DNA of 13,524 bases. Source: Gemmatimonadota bacterium. GTDB lineage: Bacteria > Gemmatimonadota > Gemmatimonadetes > Longimicrobiales > Gaopeijiaceae. The position numbers and the translations under genes are program-made. Positions 7,217-13,524 of this stretch are shown in pieces. Under the pieces are notes generated by a model. The model saw nothing but the letters and a program-made list of their open reading frames with translations, searched no databases and was not told where the DNA came from. Position 1 is the first letter of the stretch. Each line of letters begins with the position of its first letter. The stretch covers positions 1 through 13,524 of the forward strand of contig SKVI01000273.1 in assembly GCA_007129525.1 (NCBI GenBank), read 5' to 3'.

Positions 7217-8065
7217 GTGTTTCCCTTCCGCATTCCCCTCAGAGACTGGATCGCCGACGGGGTCGATCTTCTCATCGAGCGCTACGGCGTCCTCTTCGAC
7301 GGGTTCAGCGCCGTGGTCTTCTTCATGGTCGACGGCCTGAAGGACCTCTTCATGATGGGCCACCCCCTGATCCTCATGGGGGTCTTTGTGGCGCTGACGA
7401 TCTGGATGGCCGGGTGGAAGGCAGCGCTGCTGGCGGCCCTGGGCCTTCTCCTCACCGAGAACATCGGCCTCTGGCCGGCATTCGTGGAAACGCTGGCTCT
7501 GGTTCTGACCGCGGAGGTCCTGGTGGTGGTGGTGGGGATCCCGCTGGGCATCCTGGCGGCGGGCAGCGATAGGGTCGACACTCTGCTCCGGCCGGTGCTG
7601 GACTTCATGCAGACCATGCCGGCCTTCGTCTATCTGATCCCGGCCGTGATGTTCTTCGGGCTAGGCCTCGTCCCTGGTGTCATGGCCACCTTCGTCTTCG
7701 CCATTCCCCCGTTGGTGCGGCTCACGAATCTGGGGATCCGGCAGGTGCCGCAGGACCTCATCGAGGCAGCGGACGCCTTTGGCGCGACCCGCACTCAGAA
7801 ACTACTGAAGGTCCAGATCCCCACAGCGCTTCCCACCATCATGGCCGGGGTGAACCAGTCCATCATGCTGGGGCTTTCCATGGTAGTGATCGCAGCCATG
7901 ATCGGAGCCGGCGGCCTGGGTGAAGACGTGCTGAGGGGTATTCAGCGGATCCAGATCGGGCAGGGCTTCGAGGCCGGGCTGGCGGTGGTGATCCTGGCCG
8001 TCATCCTGGACCGGATCACGGCAGGATTCGGTGAGCGCCGGGGGCCTCCGCCGGGCACCGCCTGA
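7217..8065 (+). CDS. opuAB: Glycine betaine/proline-type ABC transporter permease
   Basis: The protein has 282 residues from a GTG start with GGAGG 7 bases upstream, 15 bases after the ATPase stop, so translation is probably coupled. Hydrophobic segments are seen at about 50-66, 68-85, 90-115, 137-165, 205-230 and 253-270. The cytoplasmic coupling (EAA) loop reads EAADAFGATRTQKLLKVQIP (183-202). LDFMQTMPAFVYLIPAVMFFG (128-148) and GVNQSIMLGLSMVVIAAMIG (211-230) are hallmarks of the ProW/OpuAB permeases. The protein probably forms the homodimeric channel through the inner membrane. Its N-terminal part before the first membrane segment is short, as in OpuAB and unlike the longer ProW. It is the last gene of the operon; no strong terminator follows, only weak paired stretches around 8073-8093. 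Confidence 0.93.
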   Translation: MFPFRIPLRDWIADGVDLLIERYGVLFDGFSAVVFFMVDGLKDLFMMGHPLILMGVFVALTIWMAGWKAALLAALGLLLTENIGLWPAFVETLALVLTAEVLVVVVGIPLGILAAGSDRVDTLLRPVLDFMQTMPAFVYLIPAVMFFGLGLVPGVMATFVFAIPPLVRLTNLGIRQVPQDLIEAADAFGATRTQKLLKVQIPTALPTIMAGVNQSIMLGLSMVVIAAMIGAGGLGEDVLRGIQRIQIGQGFEAGLAVVILAVILDRITAGFGERRGPPPGTA

Positions 8066-8230
8066 ATCCCTGCGACGGCCCGGTCGTACCGTCCATCCAA
8101 GGGCAGCGTCCCCCCGCCCCGGGACGTTCCCCGCCATGCGTTGCGCTCCTGCCCCTGCGCGGCACCCTCGCCACGACACCTGGTGGCGCCCGCGCAGCGT
8201 CGCCGCGGCTCCACCACACATCGAACCCCG

Positions 8231-8244
8231 GGGACGTACGTCCC
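8231..8244. promoter_or_regulatory. 14-bp perfect palindrome, possible operator
   Basis: GGGACGTACGTCCC is identical to its reverse complement. With no loop it is a poor terminator and a better candidate for a dimeric regulator's binding site. It lies 166 bases after the permease stop and 267 bases before the DUF5658 start, so its target gene is unclear. It may be chance in GC-rich DNA. Confidence 0.3.
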
Positions 8245-8369
8245 GCATCCCACGGCATCGGATCCCCCTTTCCGGTCCCATCGAGCCATTGTCCCGGCCG
8301 GAGAGGGCTTCCGGGGGGTGTCGGCAGGGGGATGGGGCGGCGGTTCGGGGCGACGCGCAAGCGGGATCC

Positions 8370-8385
8370 GGTGCCAGATTCCTGG
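8370..8385. promoter_or_regulatory. Inverted repeat TGCCAG-N4-CTGGCA
   Basis: Two perfect 6-base arms are separated by ATTC. It lies 125 bases before the DUF5658 start, a distance that would fit an operator near that gene's promoter. No matching -35/-10 pair is clear beside it. Confidence 0.3.
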
Positions 8386-8510
8386 CATGATTGCTGATCG
8401 CCTAAAGGAGCGAGTGTGGTGGGCGGGCCGACGAATCGATGCGTGTTGTCGACAGGCCTGTGGCCATCACCGGACGAGGTCGGGGACGAACTACAACTCG
8501 GGACGGCGAC

Positions 8511-8894
8511 ATGGCGCTTCAGGGTGAGAGGAGACCACCGACGACCGGGACCCACAGAACCCCGTTCCGGCGAGGCCCGAGGCTCTTCTTTCTGGTGGTG
8601 GGCATCCTGCTGCTGAGCGCCCTGGACGCCATCTTCACCCTGATCCTCATCGACACCGGCCACGTCCGCGAGTGGAATCCGTTTCTGGCCGTCCTCCTGG
8701 AACGGGACGTACAGCTCTTCGCCAACGTGAAGACCGCTCTCACGTCGGCCGGAGTCTTCGTTCTGGCCGCCTTCGTGGATCGCTCTCTCTTTCACCGAAT
8801 CCGCGTAGGTCGGATCCTGGAATTCATCCTGGTGGGCTACTGCCTCCTGGTCCTCTACCACCTCAGCCTTCTGGTGCGGGTGTTCGTGCTCTAG
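8511..8894 (+). CDS. Small membrane protein of the DUF5658 type
   Basis: The protein has 127 residues. Three hydrophobic segments are visible at about 27-48, 69-90 and 102-127. The first carries the buried acidic pair in LLLSALDAIFTLILIDTG, followed by EWNPFL and an FANVKTALTSAGVFVL segment, the pattern I associate with DUF5658 (N-P after the first helix, V-K-T in the second). The role of the family is not known to me. It most likely sits in the inner membrane with a basic N-terminal tail in the cytoplasm. ATG at 8511 is chosen because the preceding in-frame residues from ATG 8439 are Arg/Thr-rich and not membrane-like, but neither start has a good ribosome site. The next gene begins 229 bases on, and a weak 5-base stem (8937-8954) lies between them, so co-transcription is uncertain. 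Confidence 0.7.
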   Translation: MALQGERRPPTTGTHRTPFRRGPRLFFLVVGILLLSALDAIFTLILIDTGHVREWNPFLAVLLERDVQLFANVKTALTSAGVFVLAAFVDRSLFHRIRVGRILEFILVGYCLLVLYHLSLLVRVFVL

Positions 8895-9123
8895 AAGGCC
8901 GTTCAAGAAATACAGGACCCGCCGTGAGGGTGTCTTGCGGCCCTGGCTTGCCGCCCGGACTCGGGGGTGTCATTGTGGCCGGGTTCCGAGCCGGCCTGAT
9001 CATGGATCCGTGCTCAGGTGAGATCGCCCCCACCGGGAGCCCTTCGATGAGCACCTCGCACCTTCGCAGCACACTCCGTGAGGGTGCCGCCGGGGATTCC
9101 GGTCAGGCACCGGAGGAGCACCC

Positions 9124-11718
9124 ATGACGGCCGACAGCTCTCCTCGGCTGGAGGCGGTCCCACAGTCCCATGAGGAGTCGACTCCCACCACAGCGTCCGC
9201 CGAGCCGGGAGCCCGAGAGATCCGGCCGGCCTTTGTTCCCTTCGTGCTGCGCCGGAGCGGCAGTGGGGTGGGAGGTGCCGTAATACTGGCGCTGGCCGTG
9301 GCGTGGGGACTTGGCCGGATGGGGGCGCCGGCTCCCTGGGCTCTCCCGCTCCTGGTCTTCGTGGTTGCGGCGGGGGCGGCGGCGGTCTCGGCGCTGATCA
9401 GGGTCCGGCGGACCCGCTGGCGGATCCTGCCTGACCGGGTCACAGGCACCACCGGCACTGCGTTTTCGAGGCAGTCCACCGAACTGGAGCTGGGCCGCAT
9501 CACCCAGATCGCCCTGGTCCGCCCCTTCCTCGAGGGAAACCTCTTCGGAACGGGCTATGTGACGGTGAAGGCTGCCGGAAGCGGTGCCCGACATCTGGTG
9601 ATGTCGTCGGTGCCCGATCCGGCGGCGATCTTCGAGGCGTTGCAGGCATCCATGCGTGCCCGGGGCTTCTCGCTCGAGCGTTCTCGACTCGTGTCCGAGG
9701 CGCGGCCCGCCTTCGTGGAGTGTTTCTGGGCCGTGGGGAAGGTGGCCCTTCTCCGGAGCGTGGTGGTCCTGGTGGCGTTGGGGGGAGTTCTCCTGGTGGT
9801 GGGCGCCCTTGCGGGACTCTCCCCTGCCGTGGAAAGCGGAGGCGAGCTTGTCGATATCCTTCGGGGCGCCGCTCCGCTGCCGGAGGAGGCGGCGGCCTGG
9901 CTCGCACCCGGTGTGGCCGTGGGGATCGGGGTGGGGCTCGTGGGTTTCGTGCTCCTGGGATTCACCTGGGTGATCGTTCCCCAGGTGGTGCGCTTTCTGC
10001 GAGTCCGGCGACGCCATTACCGACTCTTCGATGACGCCGTGGAGCTGGAGGCCCGCTTCCTGGGGCATCGCCATCAGATCATCCCCATGGAGAACCTCTC
10101 GGACGTGTCGCTCCGTCAGTCGTTCAGACAGCGGCTCATGGGGACCTCCGACGTGGAGCTGAGCTGCCAGGGGAGGGGCCGCAACATCCGGTTTCCATGG
10201 ATGGCGCGGGCCGAGGCCTTCTCCGAGAGCCTGCGATCGGTTCTGGAGGCGCAGGGGCAGGGTCGAATCAGCGGCGTTGCGGTCCCGGCGGAATCGGAGT
10301 CCGGATCGGACCCGGGAGCAGATCCGGCGCTTGCCCCGGCAAGCCCGTCCTCCACCCCCTCCGGGGAGCCTCCGGTGGAACTCCGGATCGTAGCGTCACG
10401 CGTTCTGACGGGCTACCTGCTCCGGGCCCTCGCCGGCGCCGCCACCGCTGCCCTGGTCCTGGTGGCGGCCGGCGTCGCCCTGTTCTATCTGGAGCCGCCG
10501 TTGGCGGCCGAGGCTCGAGATACACCCTTCGTGCTCTGGGGCGCGGTGGGCCTGATCCTCCTCCCGCTGGCCGTGTTCGTGCTGCGACTTCCGGGTCGGA
10601 TGATTCGCCTGCGGGCCAGCCGGTTTCGGATCGACGCCCGCCAGGTAGAGGCGGAGTATGCCCTCGTCTCCCGGGAGCGGCGTCGTTTCGCCCTGGACAG
10701 GGTGACGGCGGTGGCCAGCCGGCAGGGACTCCTGGACCGGATGTTCGGGACCTGGACCCTCACCTTCCACTCCATCGGGAGCCGCCGACCGATCCGCCTT
10801 CCCCACGTTCGCGCCCGGGCACTGGAGATGGAGTCGTTGATCCGGCGTGTGGGGCTGAACCCCGGTCCGGCCCGGGACACGGTACAGGCCCGGGTCACCC
10901 CGACGCTCTGGTTTCGGGGAAATCCCGGTACTGTGATCTGGACCGGGGTCTGGATCTGTGTGACGACTCCCTTCGCTCTTCTCCACCCGCTGGTTCTGGC
11001 CCTGCCGGTGCTGGCGGTCCTGGGCTTGCTTCACCGGTTCGGCGCAGACCTCTGGGATGCCGGTTCGGGCCGTATGGAGCTGGGAGCCGACTACGTGCTG
11101 GTCAGGAGGGGAAGGGTTCGCCGGATGGCGCTCCTCGCAGGGTACCGGCAGCTCAGGGAGGTGAACAGCCGCTTCTACCCCTTCTCTCGTGCAGGCGCCG
11201 TGGCGGTGCGGGCGGCCGGGGGCGCCACGGGGATGCTGGAGTACGTGGAAGACCCGGAGGCCCTCCACATCCGGCTCGACTCCGCCCTCCTCCGGTACGG
11301 GAAGGATGGCGGGCGGGGCCGCGAGGGGTTGGATCTCCGGGAGCGGCTGGCCACGCGGCCCCAGGCCCGAAACGACCTGGTGGCCCTCACCGGGATCTGC
11401 GTGGTCCTCTTCCCACTGCTGGTGGCGTACCCCTTCCTGGCGGCTTCCCTTGTGGTGTACCACCGACGCATCCGCTACGTGCTGGAAGGGGACCGGGTGC
11501 TGGAGTACAGGGGGATCCTGGTTCGGAAGGTGAGGTCGATCCTCTACGACAGGATCGACTCGGTGAGCACATCGCGGGGATTCCTGAACGGTATGCTGAA
11601 GAACGGGCAGGTGGAGATCTCCACGGCTACCGGTGCCGGAGCTCAGATGGTGATGCGCAACGTCTCCCACGAGGAAGACGTTGCGCAGGCTCTGCACCGG
11701 GCCATGGAGGCCGCGTGA
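9124..11718 (+). CDS. Long membrane protein with five bPH_2 (DUF304, YdbT-like) repeats
   Basis: The protein has 864 residues, with GGAGG 7 bases before the ATG. Pairs of membrane helices alternate with soluble pleckstrin-homology-like domains. Helices are at about 48-93, 205-232, 262-288, 428-457, 469-488, 604-636 and 752-778. Soluble units are at about 95-185, 290-378, 492-577, 640-725 and 780-864. A shared motif marks them: RITQIALVRPFLEGNLFGTG (125-144), NLSDVSLRQSFRQRLMGTS (324-342), DRVTAVASRQGLLDRMFGT (525-543) and DRIDSVSTSRGFLNGMLKNG (809-828). Unit four is degenerate (QLREVNSRFYPFSRAGA, 676-692). This is the bPH_2 fold (PF03703) of YdbS/YdbT. In Bacillus those genes belong to the sigma-W envelope stress regulon and protect against some antimicrobials. 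YdbT-type proteins usually have about 500 residues and three units, and lie next to a small YdbS-like partner. Here there is no partner, and the extra units may be internal duplications. A Ser/Pro-rich linker (386-416) divides units 2 and 3. Molecular function is unknown. Confidence 0.85.
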   Translation: MTADSSPRLEAVPQSHEESTPTTASAEPGAREIRPAFVPFVLRRSGSGVGGAVILALAVAWGLGRMGAPAPWALPLLVFVVAAGAAAVSALIRVRRTRWRILPDRVTGTTGTAFSRQSTELELGRITQIALVRPFLEGNLFGTGYVTVKAAGSGARHLVMSSVPDPAAIFEALQASMRARGFSLERSRLVSEARPAFVECFWAVGKVALLRSVVVLVALGGVLLVVGALAGLSPAVESGGELVDILRGAAPLPEEAAAWLAPGVAVGIGVGLVGFVLLGFTWVIVPQVVRFLRVRRRHYRLFDDAVELEARFLGHRHQIIPMENLSDVSLRQSFRQRLMGTSDVELSCQGRGRNIRFPWMARAEAFSESLRSVLEAQGQGRISGVAVPAESESGSDPGADPALAPASPSSTPSGEPPVELRIVASRVLTGYLLRALAGAATAALVLVAAGVALFYLEPPLAAEARDTPFVLWGAVGLILLPLAVFVLRLPGRMIRLRASRFRIDARQVEAEYALVSRERRRFALDRVTAVASRQGLLDRMFGTWTLTFHSIGSRRPIRLPHVRARALEMESLIRRVGLNPGPARDTVQARVTPTLWFRGNPGTVIWTGVWICVTTPFALLHPLVLALPVLAVLGLLHRFGADLWDAGSGRMELGADYVLVRRGRVRRMALLAGYRQLREVNSRFYPFSRAGAVAVRAAGGATGMLEYVEDPEALHIRLDSALLRYGKDGGRGREGLDLRERLATRPQARNDLVALTGICVVLFPLLVAYPFLAASLVVYHRRIRYVLEGDRVLEYRGILVRKVRSILYDRIDSVSTSRGFLNGMLKNGQVEISTATGAGAQMVMRNVSHEEDVAQALHRAMEAA

Positions 11719-11744
11719 GGGAGTGGGGTCCTGCCCCACCTCCC
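11719..11744. terminator. Hairpin between convergent genes, probable bidirectional terminator
   Basis: GGGAGTGGGG (11719-11728) pairs with CCCCACCTCCC (11734-11744) across a five-base loop, TCCTG, with one unpaired C. It starts directly after the TGA of the bPH_2 gene and ends two bases before the stop of the opposing gene. There is no U tract in either direction, so it would be a non-classical terminator or a shield for 3' ends. Confidence 0.55.
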
Positions 11745-11746
11745 GG

Positions 11747-13524
11747 TCAGCGGATGCTTCCGGCCACGTCCAGGAGGGCTCCGGCGACGCGCCGGATTCG
11801 CTCCGCGTCACCTTCGATGCGGCCGGTCTCCACCCCGCGGGCTTCGTCCCAGAGCTCGGTGGCCAGCTCGGCCAGGGCCGAACGCTTCTCCGGACCTCGA
11901 GCCATGGCCTCGATGCGGTCCATCTCGACGCGCGCCCGATTGACGTGGGCCTGCGGCAGCCCGTCGTGGCGGACGAGCTGATCCAGGTAGGCTCGGGCCA
12001 CCACCATCTCGGGCGGCCAGTGGAGTCGGGGCTGGTGCTGTGGGTTGAACTCGTCGAAACGCACCAGCATGGCCGCCTCCAGCTCGGCCTCGCTGAGGTG
12101 CTCGCTGGGGGTGAGCTGGAAGGTGTCGAGCCCGCGGGCGATCTCCGAGCCGTAGATGACCCCGTTGTACCAGTACGTGGACCAGTATCCTCCGGTGTGC
12201 AGTTCCTCCGCGCTCAGGGGACCCCGGTCGAAGTAGGCGATCTCGTACGGGTCGGCGGGATCGGTGAAGTCGAAGACCGACACCCCGCCCTGGTACCAGG
12301 CCTGCACCTTGATGTCCCGGCCCGGAACCGGCACCAGTGAGCCGTTGTGGGCCACGCAGTTCTCCGTGTCCGTCTGGGGAACAGGAAGCTTGTAGTAGCC
12401 CACGTGGTGCATCTTTCCGTTGACCATCCGGAAGAGAGAGTTGGCGCCCCACTCGGGACGGTCCGACGCCCGGCACCGGGGCGAGGTCCCGCCACCCCAC
12501 TCGTCGGTGAAGATGACCGTGGAGCCGTCGTTGTTGAAGGTGGCCGAGTGCCAGTAGGCGAAGTTCTCGTCGATGACCTCGTGGACCCGGACGGGGTTGG
12601 CCGGATCGCTCACGTCCAGGAGGATCCCGTTTCCGGAGCAGGCGCCGGCGGCCAGTCCGAGCTCGGGATAGGTGGTGATGTCGTGGCAGTGGTTGGTCTG
12701 GGCCGAGCGCTGCGTACCCTCGCCGTGTGCTCCGCCGGGCCAGAGGCCCGCTACGTCGCCGGTCTCATGGTCGGCGAAGACCCGGGGCTCAGCGACCACC
12801 GCCGCATCTTCCGGCGAAGCCAGGGGAACCCGGATCACCTCGATCCGGAAGAGGGCGCTCTGGTCGGGGTCAACGTCCTCTCCAACGAGGCAGCCCTCCA
12901 GCTCCTCGGCGGGGCGGACGCCTGCCGATCCGGAGACGTACACGTAGACGTGGTCGGCGTCAGCGGCATCTTCCAGGAGAGTGTGGGTGTGGGAGCCGCG
13001 GCACGTCTGCACCGCCGCCACCTGTTGAGGCATGTCCAGGTCGCTGATGTCGAAGATCCGGACGCCCCGGAACCGCTCGGGGTTCACCTCGCCGGGGGCG
13101 CCCTGCGAGCCGCAATCGATGCGGCCGCGGGTCTGCTCCACCGACATGAAGAGGAGGTCACCGTATACCGAGAGGTCTCCCTGTCCCCCGGGGCAGACCA
13201 CCGCGGTGCGCAGCCGAGGGTTCGCCGGGTCGGAGACGTCGTAGATCATGAACCCGTGAAAGTTGCCCACGAAGACCAGATTGCCCTGAAAGGCCATGTC
13301 CGAGTTGGCCAGGTTCAGGTTCCCCACGGCGTCGGGGTCGTAGAAGCCGTCGGGCCGGGGGATGTTGGCCAGGAGCTCCATGTTCAAGGCGGCCTCCTCG
13401 GCATCCATCCAGCCGGCGGCCAGGCCGATCCGGGGATCGTCGTCGTCCCACCACTGCTCCGACTCCTGAGCCTGGACCTGGGTGGCGCCCAAGGCCACAA
13501 GGAGTCCCAGGACGACGAGGCTCA
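11747..13524 (-). CDS. Secreted LVIVD-repeat beta-propeller protein, start at or beyond the right edge
   Basis: The in-frame codons at the right edge read SLVVLGLLVALGATQVQA, a signal peptide with likely cleavage after VQA. They are preceded by a partial codon ending TG, so the start may be the edge codon itself or lie beyond. GTG at 13498 would cut the signal peptide in half. Numbered from that GTG, the protein has 583 residues. Propeller blades of the LVIVD type are seen at NLVFVGNFHGFMIYDVSDPA (73-92), GVRIFDISDLDMP (145-157), GILLDVSDPANPV (291-303) and GVSVFDFTDPADP (405-417). Conserved His-containing motifs are GSHTH (168-172), NHCHD (269-273), YWHS (316-319), VAHNG (382-386) and LHTGGYWSTYWYNG (433-446). 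Eight cysteines would suit disulfides outside the cytoplasm. A helical tail (about 465-583) is Arg/Glu/Ala-rich. Proteins like this are common and uncharacterised; a ligand or metal role is my inference. It converges on the bPH_2 gene. Confidence 0.85.
   Translation of the reverse strand, partial: SLVVLGLLVALGATQVQAQESEQWWDDDDPRIGLAAGWMDAEEAALNMELLANIPRPDGFYDPDAVGNLNLANSDMAFQGNLVFVGNFHGFMIYDVSDPANPRLRTAVVCPGGQGDLSVYGDLLFMSVEQTRGRIDCGSQGAPGEVNPERFRGVRIFDISDLDMPQQVAAVQTCRGSHTHTLLEDAADADHVYVYVSGSAGVRPAEELEGCLVGEDVDPDQSALFRIEVIRVPLASPEDAAVVAEPRVFADHETGDVAGLWPGGAHGEGTQRSAQTNHCHDITTYPELGLAAGACSGNGILLDVSDPANPVRVHEVIDENFAYWHSATFNNDGSTVIFTDEWGGGTSPRCRASDRPEWGANSLFRMVNGKMHHVGYYKLPVPQTDTENCVAHNGSLVPVPGRDIKVQAWYQGGVSVFDFTDPADPYEIAYFDRGPLSAEELHTGGYWSTYWYNGVIYGSEIARGLDTFQLTPSEHLSEAELEAAMLVRFDEFNPQHQPRLHWPPEMVVARAYLDQLVRHDGLPQAHVNRARVEMDRIEAMARGPEKRSALAELATELWDEARGVETGRIEGDAERIRRVAGALLDVAGSIR

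Larger units (their letters stand above)
8066..8510. other. 445-base region without a recognisable gene
   Basis: No open frame here has recognisable protein character; the ones present are Arg/Pro/Ala-rich. The stretch holds one perfect palindrome (8231-8244), one short inverted repeat (8370-8385) and a poly-G/C-rich segment around 8310-8350. CCCCGGGACGT at 8117-8127 resembles the bases around the first half of that palindrome. It probably carries the end of the transporter transcript and the promoter of the DUF5658 gene, but I cannot place either with confidence. I see no RNA gene. Confidence 0.5.

Noticed and set aside
8381..8393. TGGCATGATTGCT as a possible sigma-54 promoter
   Set aside because: The GG and GC elements are 7 bases apart rather than the required 10.
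8924..9127. A short frame whose stop overlaps the bPH_2 start as ATGA, suggesting a coupled small gene
   Set aside because: The roughly 66 codons have no recognisable motif, no good ribosome site and Gly/Pro-rich composition. The overlap alone is weak evidence.
10197..11981. Long open frames on both strands (594 and 471 codons) over the bPH_2 gene
   Set aside because: Both are Gly/Pro/Arg-rich without motifs, while the frame at 9124-11718 has repeated domains, membrane segments and a ribosome site.

Overview
The window is GC-rich, and its genes show the third-position GC bias that produces long mirror-image open frames. It carries no RNA genes, CRISPR arrays or recognisable insertion sequences. 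The mix of families (an HNH/DUF222-type nuclease, a LVIVD beta-propeller protein, an OpuA-type osmolyte transporter, a DUF5658 membrane protein and a bPH_2 membrane protein) would fit a free-living Gram-negative, perhaps Gemmatimonadota. That assignment is a guess from family content, not from a marker gene.

Layout: (1) 1-1228, a HNH endonuclease of the DUF222/13E12 class whose N-terminal DUF222 domain is missing. Three copies of a 16-bp palindrome-like motif lie inside it. (2) 1500-2459, a response regulator with a GGDEF (diguanylate cyclase) output, preceded by a run of nine G. (3) 2468-3133 on the minus strand, a zinc-ribbon SAM methyltransferase that converges on the GGDEF gene with only 8 bases between them. 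(4) 3404-4924, a secreted lytic murein transglycosylase with a LysM-like segment. (5) 5107-8065, a three-gene glycine betaine/proline-type ABC transporter in the order binding lipoprotein, ATPase, permease. (6) 8066-8510, a 445-base stretch without a gene that holds two short palindromes. (7) 8511-8894, a DUF5658 membrane protein. (8) 9124-11718, a very long membrane protein with five bPH_2-like repeats. (9) 11747 to the right edge on the minus strand, a secreted LVIVD-repeat protein whose start lies at or just beyond the edge. A hairpin between (8) and (9) probably ends transcription from both sides.

Most genes read as separate units. The only clear operon is the osmolyte transporter. The common theme is the cell envelope and response to surroundings: osmotic adaptation, wall turnover, c-di-GMP signalling and membrane or exported proteins of unknown role. 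The observations most worth follow-up are the palindrome that recurs in two reading frames within the nuclease gene, the five-repeat bPH_2 protein, and the ATPase that has lost one of its two CBS motifs. I see no clear evidence of a wholly new multi-gene system.
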